DNA from: Heterohyrax brucei
Taxonomy: Eukaryota > Chordata > Mammalia > Hyracoidea > Procaviidae
Direction of reading: 5' to 3'
NCBI GenBank assembly: GCA_028571685.1
Contig: CM053156.1
Location: forward strand, 88,787,049-88,851,048
Length of the DNA: 64,000 nt
Below, in pieces: positions 53,908-64,000 of the stretch. A program made the position numbers and the translations under genes. Position 1 is the first letter of the stretch, and the number at the start of each line of letters is the position of its first letter. The notes beneath the pieces are model-generated. The model saw nothing but the letters and a program-made list of their open reading frames with translations, ran no database searches and had not been told where the DNA came from.

Positions 53908-54023
53908 ATGGCTGGTTTTTCAAACCGCAGGCCTTTCCTCTGAGGTGCCACTGGGTAGACTTGAACTTCCAACCTCTCAGTTAACAGCTGAGCTTGTTAA
54001 CCTTTTGTACCACTGAGAGGCTT
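53908..54023 (-). mobile_element. AfroSINE (variant form), 3'-truncated
   Basis: Antisense copy: 'atggctggtttttcaaaccg', 'cactgggtagacttgaactt', 'tcagttaacagctgagcttg'. Confidence 0.78.
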
Positions 54024-54148
54024 CAGAACCCATTACCAATTTGAGGGACGGCCATGCCTGGGGCCCACCCCAGCTCATATTGGAATCTCCTGGGATGAGG
54101 CACACACATCTCTGTTTTTCAGACCTCCCAGGTGATTTGAATGTGCTG

Positions 54149-54405
54149 AGGTGGAACCTTCTATGGGGGTTCGCTGGAGTCCCCCTGGGTGACAAATACA
54201 GCTGCTGTCCCTATGCTGACTGTACACCTTTCAGAGCACTTGGTCACTAAATGAAAGGTCGCAATTCAAGCTCAGCAGCCACACCCCCGGAGGAGAAAGA
54301 CATGGCACCTGCTTCTGTGACGATGCCCGCCTTGGGAGCCCTCTGGGGCGGTTCGGCTGTGTCCTCCAGGACCACCAGGGGTTAGAATCGATAGCAGCGG
54401 GTCTC
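54149..54405 (+). mobile_element. AfroSINE (variant/long form) with duplicated 5' segment
   Basis: Sense: it begins with the segment shared with 52735-52843, then 'ggtcactaaatgaaaggtcg', 'gcacctgcttctgtgacgat', and tail 'ggggttagaatcgatagcag'. Confidence 0.68.
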
Positions 54406-54467
54406 CAGTTCCACAGAGAGGTGGATTTCCAGGCTGGGTGCTCACTGATCCGGAGTACGAGGCTACT

Positions 54468-54633
54468 GGGACGGCCCGGTTGGTGGTGCGGTGGTAAAGT
54501 GCTACGGCTGCTCACCAGAAGGTTGGCGGTTCAGATCTGCCAGGTGCCCCTTGGAAACTCAGTAGGGCGGTTCTGCTCTGTCCTATGTGGTTTCTACGAG
54601 TCGGAACTGACTCGGCGGCGTGAGTGCAGTTAG
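54468..54633 (+). mobile_element. AfroSINE (short form)
   Basis: Sense copy: 'ggttggtggtgcggtggtaa', 'ccaggtgccccttggaaact', 'ttctacgagtcggaactgac'. Confidence 0.92.
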
Positions 54634-54650
54634 GCTGGGTGTGAAGCTAC

Positions 54651-54838
54651 TGAGCCCTGGTGGCGCAGAGGTTAGTCACTCCGCTGCCAACCAGAGGCCG
54701 GTGGTTCAAAGCGCCAGGTGATTCCTCTGGAGTAAAGCCCTGGCCGCCCGCTCCGGTGGAGATGACACCCTGGGGACCCCGGGGGCCTGAGTTGAAAACC
54801 GGCGGAGCGGCACCTAACAACAACAACGGCAACGTGGA
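54651..54838 (+). mobile_element. AfroSINE (long form), GC-rich
   Basis: Sense copy: 'gagccctggtggcgcagagg', 'ccgctccggtggagatgaca', and end 'gcacctaacaacaacaacgg'. The many retained CpGs in the body suggest a younger copy or slow decay. Confidence 0.88.
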
Positions 54839-54845
54839 GGTGCTG

Positions 54846-55035
54846 GGTCCCTGAGTGACACAAGCGGTGCGGGTGCCACGACCAGCTGGAAGGGCAGCAG
54901 CTCGCAGCTGTCCCGCGGCCTGTGGAAGAGGGCCCGGTTCCCTGCGTCCATAAAGACTGCAGCCAAGCAAGCCGACGGAGTCTCTCTAGTGGGTCACGGG
55001 TTGCAGTGAGATGCAGCTGTCGCAGCAACAAACAC
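54846..55035 (+). mobile_element. AfroSINE (long form), diverged
   Basis: Sense copy next in a head-to-tail trio: 'gctgggtccctgagtgacac', 'ctgcgtccataaagactgca', 'gtgggtcacgggttgcagtg'. Confidence 0.68.
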
Positions 55036-55663
55036 CATTTCATCACCTCCTGTGAGTCGCCTGGGCTAACGTGTCGCACTTTCGAAGCCAAGGCCGGAAC
55101 ATCTCAGCCTGTTTCCAAGACTCGGGCAGCCCCTTGTCTGTGACCCCCTGGGCTACGTGCTGCCTGTGCAATGACTTGTCCCTGAGCTCTCCTGTGGGAT
55201 GCCAGGCAGCTGGAAACATCTGTAGGGCTGATTGGCAAGCACAAGAAGAACAATGAGCGGGATTCTTGACTTCCGGGGAGCTGGGTCTGGGGAGCCGAGA
55301 GGGTGCGTGTGTTCAGGGGTGCATGGCAGCTGAGGGCCATGTGGCGCTGGCGTTTATATTGCATGGAGCTTGTTAGGGCGAATTTGCTCAGCTGGTTCAG
55401 GACTAGGTGCCACCTGTGTTTCCCATCCCGCAGGGATGTAAGATGTGGGTTCTTAGGCAGGTGGAGTCCCCTCAGGGTACTTCCTCTGTCTGTAAGCTGC
55501 CAGGTAAGGAGGGAGCTGTCTCCTCTGCCTGCTCACACCTCTGGGCACCTCCTCAGCAGGCGGCCTTCGCGGCGGATCCCCATGTGGCACTGTGTGGCAC
55601 CCGTGTGGACTTGTTCCTGTGCAGCGAATCTGACTGCCAGGTAGGGACAATGCCTTTCTGGCC
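55036..55663. other. Repeat-poor spacer
   Basis: No repeat is recognised. Frames of 86-113 aa on both strands are unrecognised. Confidence 0.42.
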
Positions 55664-56135
55664 TGTCCTAGACACCTAGCGCTGCTGTAAGACAGATAGC
55701 ACAAGCGAGTGGCTTCAGCCAAGAGAAGTTTATTTTCTCACAGTCTAGAAGGCGAGAAGTTCAAATCAGGGTGCCAGTTCTAGGGGACAGCTTTCACTCT
55801 CTGTCAGCTCTGGAGGAAGATCCTTATCACCACTCTTCCCCTGGTCTGGGAGCTTCTCAGTACAGGAATCCTGGGTCCAAAGGACACACTCTGCTCCGGG
55901 GGCTGCTTTCTCAGCCATCGGTATGCGGCCTGCCTATCTCTGTGCTGGATTCTCTCTTTTATGTCTCAAAAGAGATTGACCTAAAACACATTAAAAAACC
56001 CTCCTCACATCCAACACTAACATCATCTTATTAACATAACAAAGAAAATCCATTTGCAAGTGAGATTATAACCACAGTTATAAGGGATAGGATTTAAAAC
56101 ACACATTTTCGGGGGACACAATTTAATCCCTGACA
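55664..56135 (-). mobile_element. MaLR-like LTR (type A)
   Basis: Reverse-orientation copy: 'gaagtttattttctcacagt', 'agctctggaggaagatcctt', 'tttatgtctcaaaagagatt', 'gggggacacaatttaatccc'. 472 bp. Confidence 0.82.
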
Positions 56136-56239
56136 CTTGGTTATTTGTTTTTCTCTCTTCTTTCTCTCCATGAACATTGCTGAGGGTTTCTTGAAGGTAC
56201 TCATCTAGAAAAAGGAGAGAAGAAACCAAATTACCAACC

Positions 56240-56275
56240 ATTAGGGATTAAATTGTGTCCCCCAAGAGTGACAAC
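56240..56275 (+). mobile_element. LTR 5'-end fragment next to SINE
   Basis: 'tagggattaaattgtgtccc' matches the first bases of type A/C LTRs in sense, and a SINE follows immediately. Confidence 0.45.
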
Positions 56276-56430
56276 AGAGTGGCTGAGAGCTACAGCTGCT
56301 AACCAAAAGGTCAGCAGTTGAAATCCACAAGGTGCTTCTTGCAAAATCTGTGGGGCAGTTCTACTCTGTCCTGTAGGGTTGCTATGAGTCAGAATCAACT
56401 TGATGGCAATGCTTTTTTTTTTTTTTTTTT
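56276..56430 (+). mobile_element. AfroSINE (short form)
   Basis: Sense copy: 'agagctacagctgctaacca', 'aaaggtcagcagttgaaatc', 'gtagggttgctatgagtcag', ending in an 18-bp T run. Confidence 0.92.
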
Positions 56431-57035
56431 AAATTCCTAAGAGTTTAGTGTTCTGTTAGTCCTTCCAAAGAAACAATTTTTGGATTTGAGGTACTTTTTT
56501 TCTATTTTCTATTTCACTAATTTCTGCTCTTCATAAGTCCTTTTATTTAACTTGCTCAACTTCAGCTTTTTCAGACAGCCACTCAGCTCAGCAGTCAGGG
56601 CTGTGACTAACTGTGGCCTGGGGACAAACCCAGCCTGTGGCTTACTCACCTGTGGCTGTAAGTTAAGACTGTTTTGCCGGGGGCATATTTTTTTAAGGAA
56701 TTGTAAACACAGGCGTAATGAAGAGTCATAGAGAAGTTAGAGTTCTAACGCCCAGAACAATGATTTGTGGACAGGTAGGAATGATGTCAACTTCACAAAT
56801 ACACATAGTTAAAACCTAATGTTAATGTTTCCTGGGCCCATTAATGAGGGGGCAGGACCTCCCACCCATTTTCTTTTCTTGTGTTGGTTCACTCACGAAT
56901 CAGGGTGTCTGATCAGCCCAACTAGGCTCCTAGGCTCACCCTTTCAGGAGAGGAATACCCACCTCGACTAACAGTGCCGTCAAGACCTCCCACGACAGTG
57001 TGCACAGTTCTCTGATGGAATAGGGACTCACAGTG
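56431..57035. other. AT-rich spacer
   Basis: No repeat or gene is recognised. Confidence 0.42.
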
Positions 57036-57569
57036 TGTCAGACTCTGAGTGCTGCTATAAGAGAAATACCAAAATAGGGGCACTTTGAAGAACAGAATCT
57101 TGTTTTCTAATTGTTCAGGAGGCTGGAAGTCCTGATTCTGCACATGTTTCCAGGAAGAAGCGCTTTTTATTCTATTTCAGTTCCCACAGTCACACCCACT
57201 GACTCACAGTGACTCTATGCCATGGGGTTTCCAACGAGCGCTCACCAGTGCATACGAACTGCCTGCATCTTGGTGAACAGTCATACCACCTCGAGCATTT
57301 CTGCTTCTAGAAGCTGGTGATCACTGAAGTCCCTAGGTCTGCAGATTCAAGGCAGTAGAGTCTTGTCTCCTCCACTGTGGGCTTCTTGTCTCTGTGCCTG
57401 TGTTGCTCTGCATCTGGCTCAGTGGTGGTTGGGGTTACGACACATTTTGCAACTCACGTGGCCCCTTAACACAGCAAAGGCAACTTTATCCCCAGACAGG
57501 ATTACATCCACAGGTCTGGGAGTTAGGATGCTGACACAGACTTGGGGAGGGCACAATTCAAGCCATAGC
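57036..57569 (-). mobile_element. MaLR-like LTR, split by SINE
   Basis: Reverse-orientation LTR: 'tgtcagactctgagtgctgc', 'aattgttcaggaggctggaa', resuming after the SINE with 'gcaactttatccccagacag' and ending 'gggcacaattcaagccata'. Confidence 0.68.
57172..57298 (-). mobile_element. AfroSINE (short form) inside LTR
   Basis: Antisense copy: 'actgactcacagtgactcta', 'ggggtttccaacgagcgctc', 'gcatcttggtgaacagtcat'. Confidence 0.78.
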
Positions 57570-58684
57570 TTGCTCTTAAAGGAAGGGGAAAGAATGCCTG
57601 CTCTTCAGGCATCCACTGCGTTTAAGGTATTATGGCCAGAAAGCTGTTGTAATGTGAGGACTCTCTGGCTTCTGTCCAAATTCCTAAGGGCTAGACAAAC
57701 TATCGGCGAGGGTAACTCCGCAGTTAAATTTTGTATCAAAGTTGAAGGCTGATCACATCGTATTTTGAAAGGCACGTTCACATCAGCACAATAAGTGTGC
57801 TTGCAGAGTTGCTTAGAAGTGAAAGGAATACTAATATTTTTAATATTTCTGTTGTTATGGCTTTATGTGGGTAATTTCTTCATCCAAATAGGACAGACCT
57901 AGAATCCTTGATCGGCTAACAGTGTGAGAGGCAAGGCACAGTGTTTCCTACGCCTAGAAAAGGTAGATTTAAATACCAAAGGTATGTAAAATGAAGTGCC
58001 TCTAAGCACTGCAAAGTGTGTACAAATGTCTTTATTATTAGACAGTGAGCTGCTGATCTGTTCTTTTACTCAGCCATGAAGTGCCCTAGGCCTTGAACTT
58101 ATGAATGTTTTTGTATGCTGCATAATTTAAAGTGTAATGCCATGATTGTTTTTATGGAATTTGAAAATATTTTTGCTTAAAATCATCTTTGTGACATTCT
58201 AACATTGCCCCATATAAAGGTCATTAAAATGACTTTTTCTAAAAATGCATTTTAATATCCATAAAGGTTCACAAACAGTACACAGTGAGTCATGTTAGTC
58301 TCTGGACTTTTATAATAACATTTAGCCTTTGATATATTTAATTCTAGATTCCAATTACTCTGATATTACTGGACAAAACCGTAAATAATGGTAAAACTCT
58401 ATTACAGAATCACAGGATTTGAAGCCTGTGGCTTTCTGGCTAAGATGCTTTCCTTGGTCTTCCATGTCCATGAACTTGTCCCCTTTGCCCCAGACCACAA
58501 GAGAGAAGCAAACAGGTGCAGATGCTTAATTTTCATTCTTTATTATAAAGTCAGAGACAACTGCCAGTATTTCCTCTCTTTGCCTGGTATGCTCTTCTTG
58601 GATAAAGTGTATTTCTTTAGAGGCAGAAGAAAGCCCTTTCCAGATACTCCACTGTCCCAGCATCCAGAACACCATCTTACACAT
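57570..58684. other. Long AT-rich repeat-poor block, candidate conserved DNA
   Basis: 1.1 kb with no recognised repeat, bounded by an LTR and SINEs. It holds TAAT/TTTAAT motifs ('gcataatttaaagtgtaatg', 'taaaaatgcattttaatatc') and no frame above 110 aa. It is the longest SINE-free AT-rich stretch outside L1, which makes it a fair candidate for constrained non-coding DNA. Confidence 0.45.
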
Positions 58685-58812
58685 ACCCGCTGCTGTGGGA
58701 TCGATTCAGGCTCACAGTGATCCCATAGGACACAGTAGAACTGCCCCATAACGTCTGGAACTACTCACCTTTTGAGCAGCTGAACTCTTAAGAGCTCTGC
58801 CACCAGGGCGCC
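58685..58812 (-). mobile_element. AfroSINE (short form)
   Basis: Antisense copy: 'gcaggctcacagtgatccc'-like tail near 58708, 'gaactgccccataacgtctg', and head 'agctctgccaccagggcgcc'. Confidence 0.87.
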
Positions 58813-58823
58813 ATCTCATACAT

Positions 58824-58993
58824 CCCCCAACCCAAACCAAATCCGCTGCCATCGAGTCCATTCCAATTCATAGCAACCCGATAGGACAGCGTAGAACTGC
58901 CGCATAAGGGTTCCAAGGAGTGGGTGGTGGACTGGAAGTGGCAGCTTTTTGATTAGCAGCTGAGCTCTTAACTGGTGCGCCAGCCACGGCTCA
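58824..58993 (-). mobile_element. AfroSINE (short form) with target duplication
   Basis: Antisense copy: 'aacccaaaccaaatccgctg', 'gggttccaaggagtgggtgg', 'ttgattagcagctgagctct'. A perfect 11-bp duplication ATCTCATACAT flanks it (58813-58823, 58994-59004). Three antisense SINEs stand in tandem here. Confidence 0.95.
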
Positions 58994-59004
58994 ATCTCAT
59001 ACAT

Positions 59005-59174
59005 AAACCCAAAATACCGACCCCACGGCCGTCATGTCCGTTCTGACTCATGGTGACCTACGGGGCAGAGTGGAATTGCCGCGCAGAGTTTCCAAGGAGT
59101 GCCTGCTGGACTTGGATGCCGACCTACTGCTCGGCAGCTGTAGCATGTGACCGTTAGGTCTCCAGGGCTCCTCG
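59005..59174 (-). mobile_element. AfroSINE (short form)
   Basis: Antisense copy: 'aaacccaaaataccgacccc', 'gtccgttctgactcatggtg', 'gagtttccaaggagtgcctg', head 'gtctccagggctcc'. Confidence 0.9.
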
Positions 59175-60109
59175 GTCCCCACAACAGCTGTTTAATCGAG
59201 AAGGTTGTTAAAGAGGGGATGCTTATGATAACCAGTTTGCAACATCTTACCCCAGGCCAATGATCTTGAAACCCTAAAATGACACTGTTGTAATGTCTGT
59301 CACTTTCCCGATGACAAAACAATGGCCAAGCTGGACAGGAACTTCATTGGTCATGCCTGTGGTTGCGTGCTTAATTAATGATGAGGTGAGGAGTTTAGTC
59401 CCATCTGGGTGCTTCCCAGTCTAGCAGAAATATGCATTTGGGTTTTGTAATTCAGGTATTCCACGCCTGTAATCTGTGTGGCAACCCCAATTACCCAGAG
59501 GTAGGGGTGGGGAGAGAAGGTATTTGTTTGCAAAGTCGTAGACCGTAAGCGTTCCTTTGTCCAGGACTAGCACCAACCGCAGCTGTGACGGAGAGGCCCT
59601 GGAGACGACTCTGGCCCCAGGCATCCCGTAACCTCGTGAGACATCCCCTAGGAGAACCCCTGGGCTGGGCCAGGTCAGCCTCAGACCTGGGAGAAACCTG
59701 CATCATGCAAGACTGCAGCTGCTGAGCTGTGTTAGTTTTGTGGCGATTCACAAAACAAGCAATACAAGTAGATCTGAACTGGTAGCTGAAGAGGGTGCTG
59801 CTACAGAAGAAATGACACATGGGACACTCACTTTAAAACTAGGTAACAACTGGAAGCTGGAAGGCCTACAGCGGACCTGCAGGGAGGGCTGGGTGTTCCT
59901 GGAAGATGTTACTGGAAGGTGAAGCAGACAGACCTTTGCTATGTGGGGGCAGAAAGTTTAGTGACACTGTTCTTGGTGGTGATGAGGAAATAGAAAACCA
60001 TGGTGACGTGCAACAGGAGCAGCAAAAATTTTTAAAAATAACTGAAGACCCGACTGAGCACAGAAGGGTAATAAAACAGGAGGATGGAGGGATAGCTGAC
60101 ACATTCCAG
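59175..60109. other. Spacer with unidentified open frames
   Basis: No repeat is recognised at 59175-59740. From 59740 to 60112 two plus frames (59740-59922 and 59906-60112) follow each other with a 17-bp overlap and a frame change, encoding TLKLGNNWKLEGLQRTCREG and then GDEEIENHGDVQQEQQKF. They could be a frameshifted old coding piece or chance. I recognise no family. A 121-aa minus frame covers the same DNA. Confidence 0.35.
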
Positions 60110-60468
60110 TGAAGTGGTGGGTGACTAATACTGGAGGCATCACGGACCACTGGGAGAAAGAACAACGGTGTCTTAGTAAAGATCCAACCAGAATGCTCCT
60201 CAGAAATGAGGCTGGTGGGATTTGAACTCACTTATTGCAGACACCCCATCAGGAGAGGCCAGTCCTCAGGCGAGGATGTCACGTTTGGAGAAGCGGCGGG
60301 TCTGTGGGAACAAGTGAAACCAGCACGGGACGGTTGACCCAGTAGCTTCAACAACAGGCTGAAGCGTGTCAACCACGGTGGGGACAGCGCAGGACTGGGC
60401 TGCGCTGTGTCTGTCATACACGATGCTGCCGTGAGTCTGAGCCCACCTACCAGCACCTAACAGCAAGA
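60110..60468 (+). mobile_element. RTE/BovB-type LINE 3' end, diverged
   Basis: Sense RTE order: 'aagatccaaccagaatgctc', 'gagaggccagtcctcaggcg', 'gacagcgcaggactgggctg', ending 'accagcacctaacagcaaga'. An AfroSINE follows directly. Confidence 0.75.
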
Positions 60469-60650
60469 ACGAAGCTGCTAACCCACAGATTGGTGGTTCA
60501 AATCCACCCAGTGACTCCGAGGAAGAAAGATCCGGTGATCCGCTTCCATAGAGATAACAGCTAAGAAAACTCGAAGGGGGAATTCTGCATTGTCCTATGG
60601 GATTAGTAGGGGTTGGAACCGACTCAGTGGCACAGAACAAAACCAACAGC
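60469..60650 (+). mobile_element. AfroSINE (long form)
   Basis: Sense copy lacking the first part of the head: 'gctgctaacccacagattgg', 'tggttcaaatccacccagtg', 'ttagtaggggttggaaccga'. Confidence 0.88.
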
Positions 60651-61122
60651 CTTAGTGTCTTGTTATGAATGATTACAATGTAGCAAAGGTGACCACGTGA
60701 CATCTGAGGCTAGCTCAGAAAAGGTTAAGTAGCTTCTGCCCAGCTCTCTCTGGGGAGACTCACCCTTGGAGCGCCCCCCAGGCAGAGGGCAGAGCCCGGA
60801 TGTGGACATCCCAGCACAGAGCCCTTGTGAAGGCCTGGCTGAGGACAGGGGTCAGTCATCAGACACACAGTTGAGGAAGGCACGGAGATGATCCCAGTCC
60901 CAGAGGCTCAGTTCACCAGCATGAGAAACCCCACATAGGAAGCACCCAAATGGTGCCAATCCATCCCCTCCAGAACCGTGAGAAACGATGAAACGTTTGC
61001 TTTTATTTTAGCAGCTGTTAGGTTTGGTTCAATGAGGAAATAGCCAGAGACTTTGCACAGTGGACCGCATGGACGCAAGCAACACGGCGGGACTGCGGGG
61101 ATCCGTCTCAGAACCAGACGGC
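60651..61122. other. Unassigned spacer
   Basis: No repeat or gene is recognised. Confidence 0.4.
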
Positions 61123-61315
61123 TCGCTGCTGGCGAGTTGGTGCCAACTCACAGTGACCCTACGGGAGGGACAGCGTAGAGCTGCCCCGTCGGGTTTGTGG
61201 GCTGTGACATTCACAGGAGCAGATCACCAGATCTTTTGCTCATAGAGTGGCTTCTGGTTGTGAACACCAGCCTGCCAGTAGCTGAACACTAACCCAGTGT
61301 ACCATGAGGGGTCCT
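61123..61315 (-). mobile_element. AfroSINE (long form)
   Basis: Antisense copy: 'tggtgccaactcacagtgac', 'gtgggctgtgacattcacag', 'gagcagatcaccagatcttt', head 'accatgaggggtcc'. Confidence 0.87.
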
Positions 61316-62282
61316 CAGTGGGGACCACAGGCGCCTCCTAGTGTCGGCACCTCTGCCATGTGGGGCAACATGTTCTACTTTTTCAAGAGACACTGGAGGC
61401 TCCTATTTGTGTGTAAAGTTCCCTTATTTTTAAAACACTTGGCTGGGCCCAACACAGCTCCACAGGCTGGGCTCACTCACAGCTGCTAGACTTTGTTTCC
61501 TGGTGTGCAAACCCATTTGTCCTGCCACAACTCCTAAAAAGCTAGCTGTTTGGTCCAAATCTGCTTTTCTCTAGGTGTCCCCTGCGTCTCCTTCTCTCTG
61601 GTGAGTCAGAGGTTAAAATGTCCCTCCAGGAGCTTTCTGTGAAACCGTGACAAAGGAGCTGACCTCCGTTTCTGTTGAGGAGGAAGCTGGCCTTGTTCTC
61701 AGGAATTGCTAAACGCTGACCAGCAAGCCCACACGTCCTGAATTCTGGCGACGCCAGCGGGCTCTTGGGTCTGCCTCTCCGTGCAGGGCTCTGCTCCGCG
61801 CAGGCAGGCCATTTAGCACAGTTGAGTAACCTCTAGAAATGGTTTGAAATCTGAGATACTCAGTGCCTGCTCTGGTGACACTGTCTAGATGACTTTATTT
61901 AGCTGGGTTCCTTGTGTTAATTGTGACCCCCATCCATCTGCAAGGAGGTTCTTGGAGCGGTAGGCCTCTTGGTCGCACGGTTCGTCAGAGAAGCGCTTTC
62001 ACTCCTGCTGTGAGTCTCAGCAAACTGCCTGCTAGGAAAGTCCTAACGTCGGGAGTGGGGTCGTAGAAACCTTCAATTCCGAGGCAGCGATGTATAAAGT
62101 GAAAGACGCCGTGAGGTGCCTGCAGCGTTAAGGTGCAGAGCGCACGGGGATGACTGCCGCTGTGCGCCATAGGCTCTGCCCAGGAGGTCACTACGAGGGA
62201 GAGATGACTGTCATTCCACTTCCAGGACAGCCTCGAGCTCCCATTGCTCAGCCAGTTTTACAGGCTTGTGTGGAAACAGAAA
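61316..62282. other. Repeat-poor spacer
   Basis: No repeat or gene is recognised in about 970 bp. Frames are under 70 aa. Confidence 0.42.
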
Positions 62283-62466
62283 GGAACCCTGGTGGTCCAG
62301 TGGTTAAAGTGCTCAGCTGCTAACCAAAAGACTGTCCGTTCAAACCTGCCAGACACTCCGAGAGACAGGTGTGGTGGCTGGCTTCCATGAAGATGACAGC
62401 TCTGGAAACCCTACGGGACCCCATGGGGTCGCTAAGAGTCAAAACCAACCTGACACAGTTTGGAGC
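62283..62466 (+). mobile_element. AfroSINE (long form)
   Basis: Well-preserved sense copy: 'gaaccctggtggtccagtgg', 'gtgctcagctgctaaccaaa', 'ttccatgaagatgacagctc', 'gtcgctaagagtcaaaacca'. Confidence 0.93.
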
Positions 62467-63510
62467 CGGTGGTGCTGCCAGGTGGCGTCTCTGTGAGTTC
62501 ACGGTCTAGAACCCAAGGGCTCCCAGGACATTGGCGTGGGCTCTAATCGAGTCTGCTCCTGAGTGCTCACACCTCGGGACAGCTGCGTGTGACTGCTGGA
62601 GTTTGATTATTGCCGTAAGAGAAGAGGAGCTCTGGGGATGTATTCCCTGGAAACACCACGGAACCCCAGCTCAGCCTTTGTGGCCAGGTTGAAACCTGTT
62701 AGTTTCTGCAGAACTTTTGGTCTGTTTTCCAAGAGTCTTTCTCCTCTCTCTGGTCACGTCTGTGTTAGTTCTCCTGCCCCTGGAAGATTGTGAGCCCTAA
62801 AGGCAGTAGTCAGAGCCCCTGCTACCTTCCCACCCCCGCTCCCCGCCAGGGCTCATCTCCGAGGAGATACTTGGGCATTTTTTTGTGGGAAGGACTGGAA
62901 AGATCTTTGTGCGGGTGATTTACCACCTGCATTGCCTGGATGCTAATGGTGTTTGTGTTTCTCTGAGAACCTGCTGAATTTGGAAAAGATTCCACTGGAA
63001 CATGTTGGATAAATGATCCCTTCCTTCCTAATCCTGCCTTCCTCTTCCTTTGTACATGTTTACAAGGAGTGCCTCGTGTGTGCAAAGTGTGTGGGAGACA
63101 CCAGGAGGAAGCTGGGGATGGGAAAGATTCCGGATCTGTGAGCTTTTTGAACTGAGAGGAGATTTCCTCTGTTAACAGGGTTTTGTCTACCTAGGAATTC
63201 CCTTACTGACTGAGTAATTTGATTCCTTCAAAGCCTATTGCCATAAGCGACTCAGCCACACACCCAGGGTGTAGAGCTGGGCTCCTGATTTCTGTGTATG
63301 GAAGCAGAAGTAGACTGATCCCAAGGGAGAGAATAAATGGTTGCTTTTTTACATATTTTGATCACATGGCAGGCAATGTAAAAATCTCTGCGAATGTGAC
63401 TTCTTAATTCTTACAAGAGCTCTCTGCATTAAATACATTCTTTTCCCCCTTTTGATTGGCAGACATCCTGAGACTTACAGTAATTCAGTATCATGATCCA
63501 GGCCACGCGG
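62467..63510. other. Repeat-poor block
   Basis: No repeat is confidently recognised. 63070-63120 vaguely resembles L2. Frames are under 90 aa and unrecognised. Confidence 0.42.
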
Positions 63511-63655
63511 TGGTGGTTGTTAGTTGTTGTTGTTACTAGAATGGGCTCGGAATCATAGTGACCCACCCACAACAGAGGGAAGTCTCACCCGTCCTGTGTC
63601 CCCCTCGTGGTCCGTGGTGTGCTGCAGGCCCTGGTCGCAGCCCTTGTACAGGCTG
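63511..63655 (-). mobile_element. RTE/BovB-type LINE 3'-end fragment
   Basis: Antisense terminus: 'gtggttgttagttgttgttg', 'aatcatagtgacccacccac', 'tctcacccgtcctgtgtccc'. Diverged. Confidence 0.68.
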
Positions 63656-63671
63656 AAATGATGTTGTTCAT

Positions 63672-63825
63672 AAATTCACTACTGTCAGCTGTCATCAAGT
63701 CAGTTCTGATTCGCGGTGACTGTGTGCGCAGAGCAGATCTCATCCACGGGGCTGTCAAGGCCGTGACCTTCTGGAGGCGGATGGTCTGTCTTCAGGGGTG
63801 CCACCAGGGGAGCTCTGCGTGGTGA
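63672..63825 (-). mobile_element. AfroSINE (long form)
   Basis: Antisense copy: 'atcaagtcagttctgattcg', 'ggctgtcaaggccgtgacct', head 'ggtgccaccagggg'. Confidence 0.82.
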
Positions 63826-63867
63826 ACTGGAGAGTCTCCTGACCCGGGTGCTCCCCTTCCAGCACCA

Positions 63868-64000
63868 CATCAGACTATTATGGTGACAACCAGAAGGTTT
63901 GTTGGCTGAATTTTCAGAAGTAGATCACTCAGTCTTTCTACCAGACTGCCAAGTGCCGCCTGCAGCCTTGTTGGGACAAGTCATGGGTTTCCTAGAGACC
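63868..64000 (-). mobile_element. AfroSINE (variant form), cut by the window end
   Basis: Antisense body: 'ttgttggctgaattttcaga', 'agtagatcactcagtctttc'. The head would lie beyond the right edge. Confidence 0.62.

Overview
This window is non-coding nuclear DNA from a placental mammal. The repeat content points to Afrotheria, most likely a paenungulate (elephant, manatee/dugong or hyrax). The diagnostic signals are about 60 tRNA-derived SINEs on both strands with the afrotherian SINE body (a tRNA-like head with 'gtggttaagagctcagctgctaac', a 'cttggaaa...ggggcag' middle and a 'tatgagtcggaa' tail), many pieces of an RTE/BovB-type LINE with the same 3' end, and ERVL/MaLR-type solo LTRs. L1, L2 and MIR are also present. 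I identified families from memory of repeat consensus sequences and ran no database search.

I find no supported protein-coding gene, tRNA or rRNA gene. The open frames are short and overlap on both strands. Where they are recognisable they are LINE protein fragments (RTE reverse transcriptase C-terminus; L1 ORF1p and ORF2p) or by-products of tandem repeats. One exon-like segment with good splice signals (25347-25443) is recorded only as a candidate.

Layout. 1-2 kb: a 15-bp minisatellite at the left edge, then a three-level nest (LTR containing LTR containing RTE). 2-7.5 kb: MIR and SINEs, an L1 3'UTR, a repeat-poor block, then an LTR inside an LTR. 7.6-8.05 kb: a 39-bp minisatellite with a 117-bp higher-order unit. 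8-32 kb: alternating repeat-poor blocks and clusters of SINE, RTE, L2 and LTR, including an RTE inserted head-to-head inside another RTE (28.07-28.84 kb). 32.4-39.75 kb: an RTE copy split by a nearly full-length, dead antisense L1 that is itself split by a 558-bp solo LTR. 39.8-50.2 kb: two probable ERV1-type LTRs, an LTR cluster, a second antisense L1 3' fragment and SINE-in-SINE nests. 50.2-64 kb: SINE-rich DNA with short tandem duplications and one long AT-rich repeat-poor block (57.57-58.68 kb).

The main value of the window is as a stratified record of retrotransposition, because many target-site duplications can still be read and order the insertions. The best candidates for unexplained function are the repeat-poor blocks (4.85-5.35, 11.2-12.9, 23.1-23.7, 41.1-41.5 and 57.6-58.7 kb), which could hold conserved regulatory elements. 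Single-sequence inspection cannot show this.
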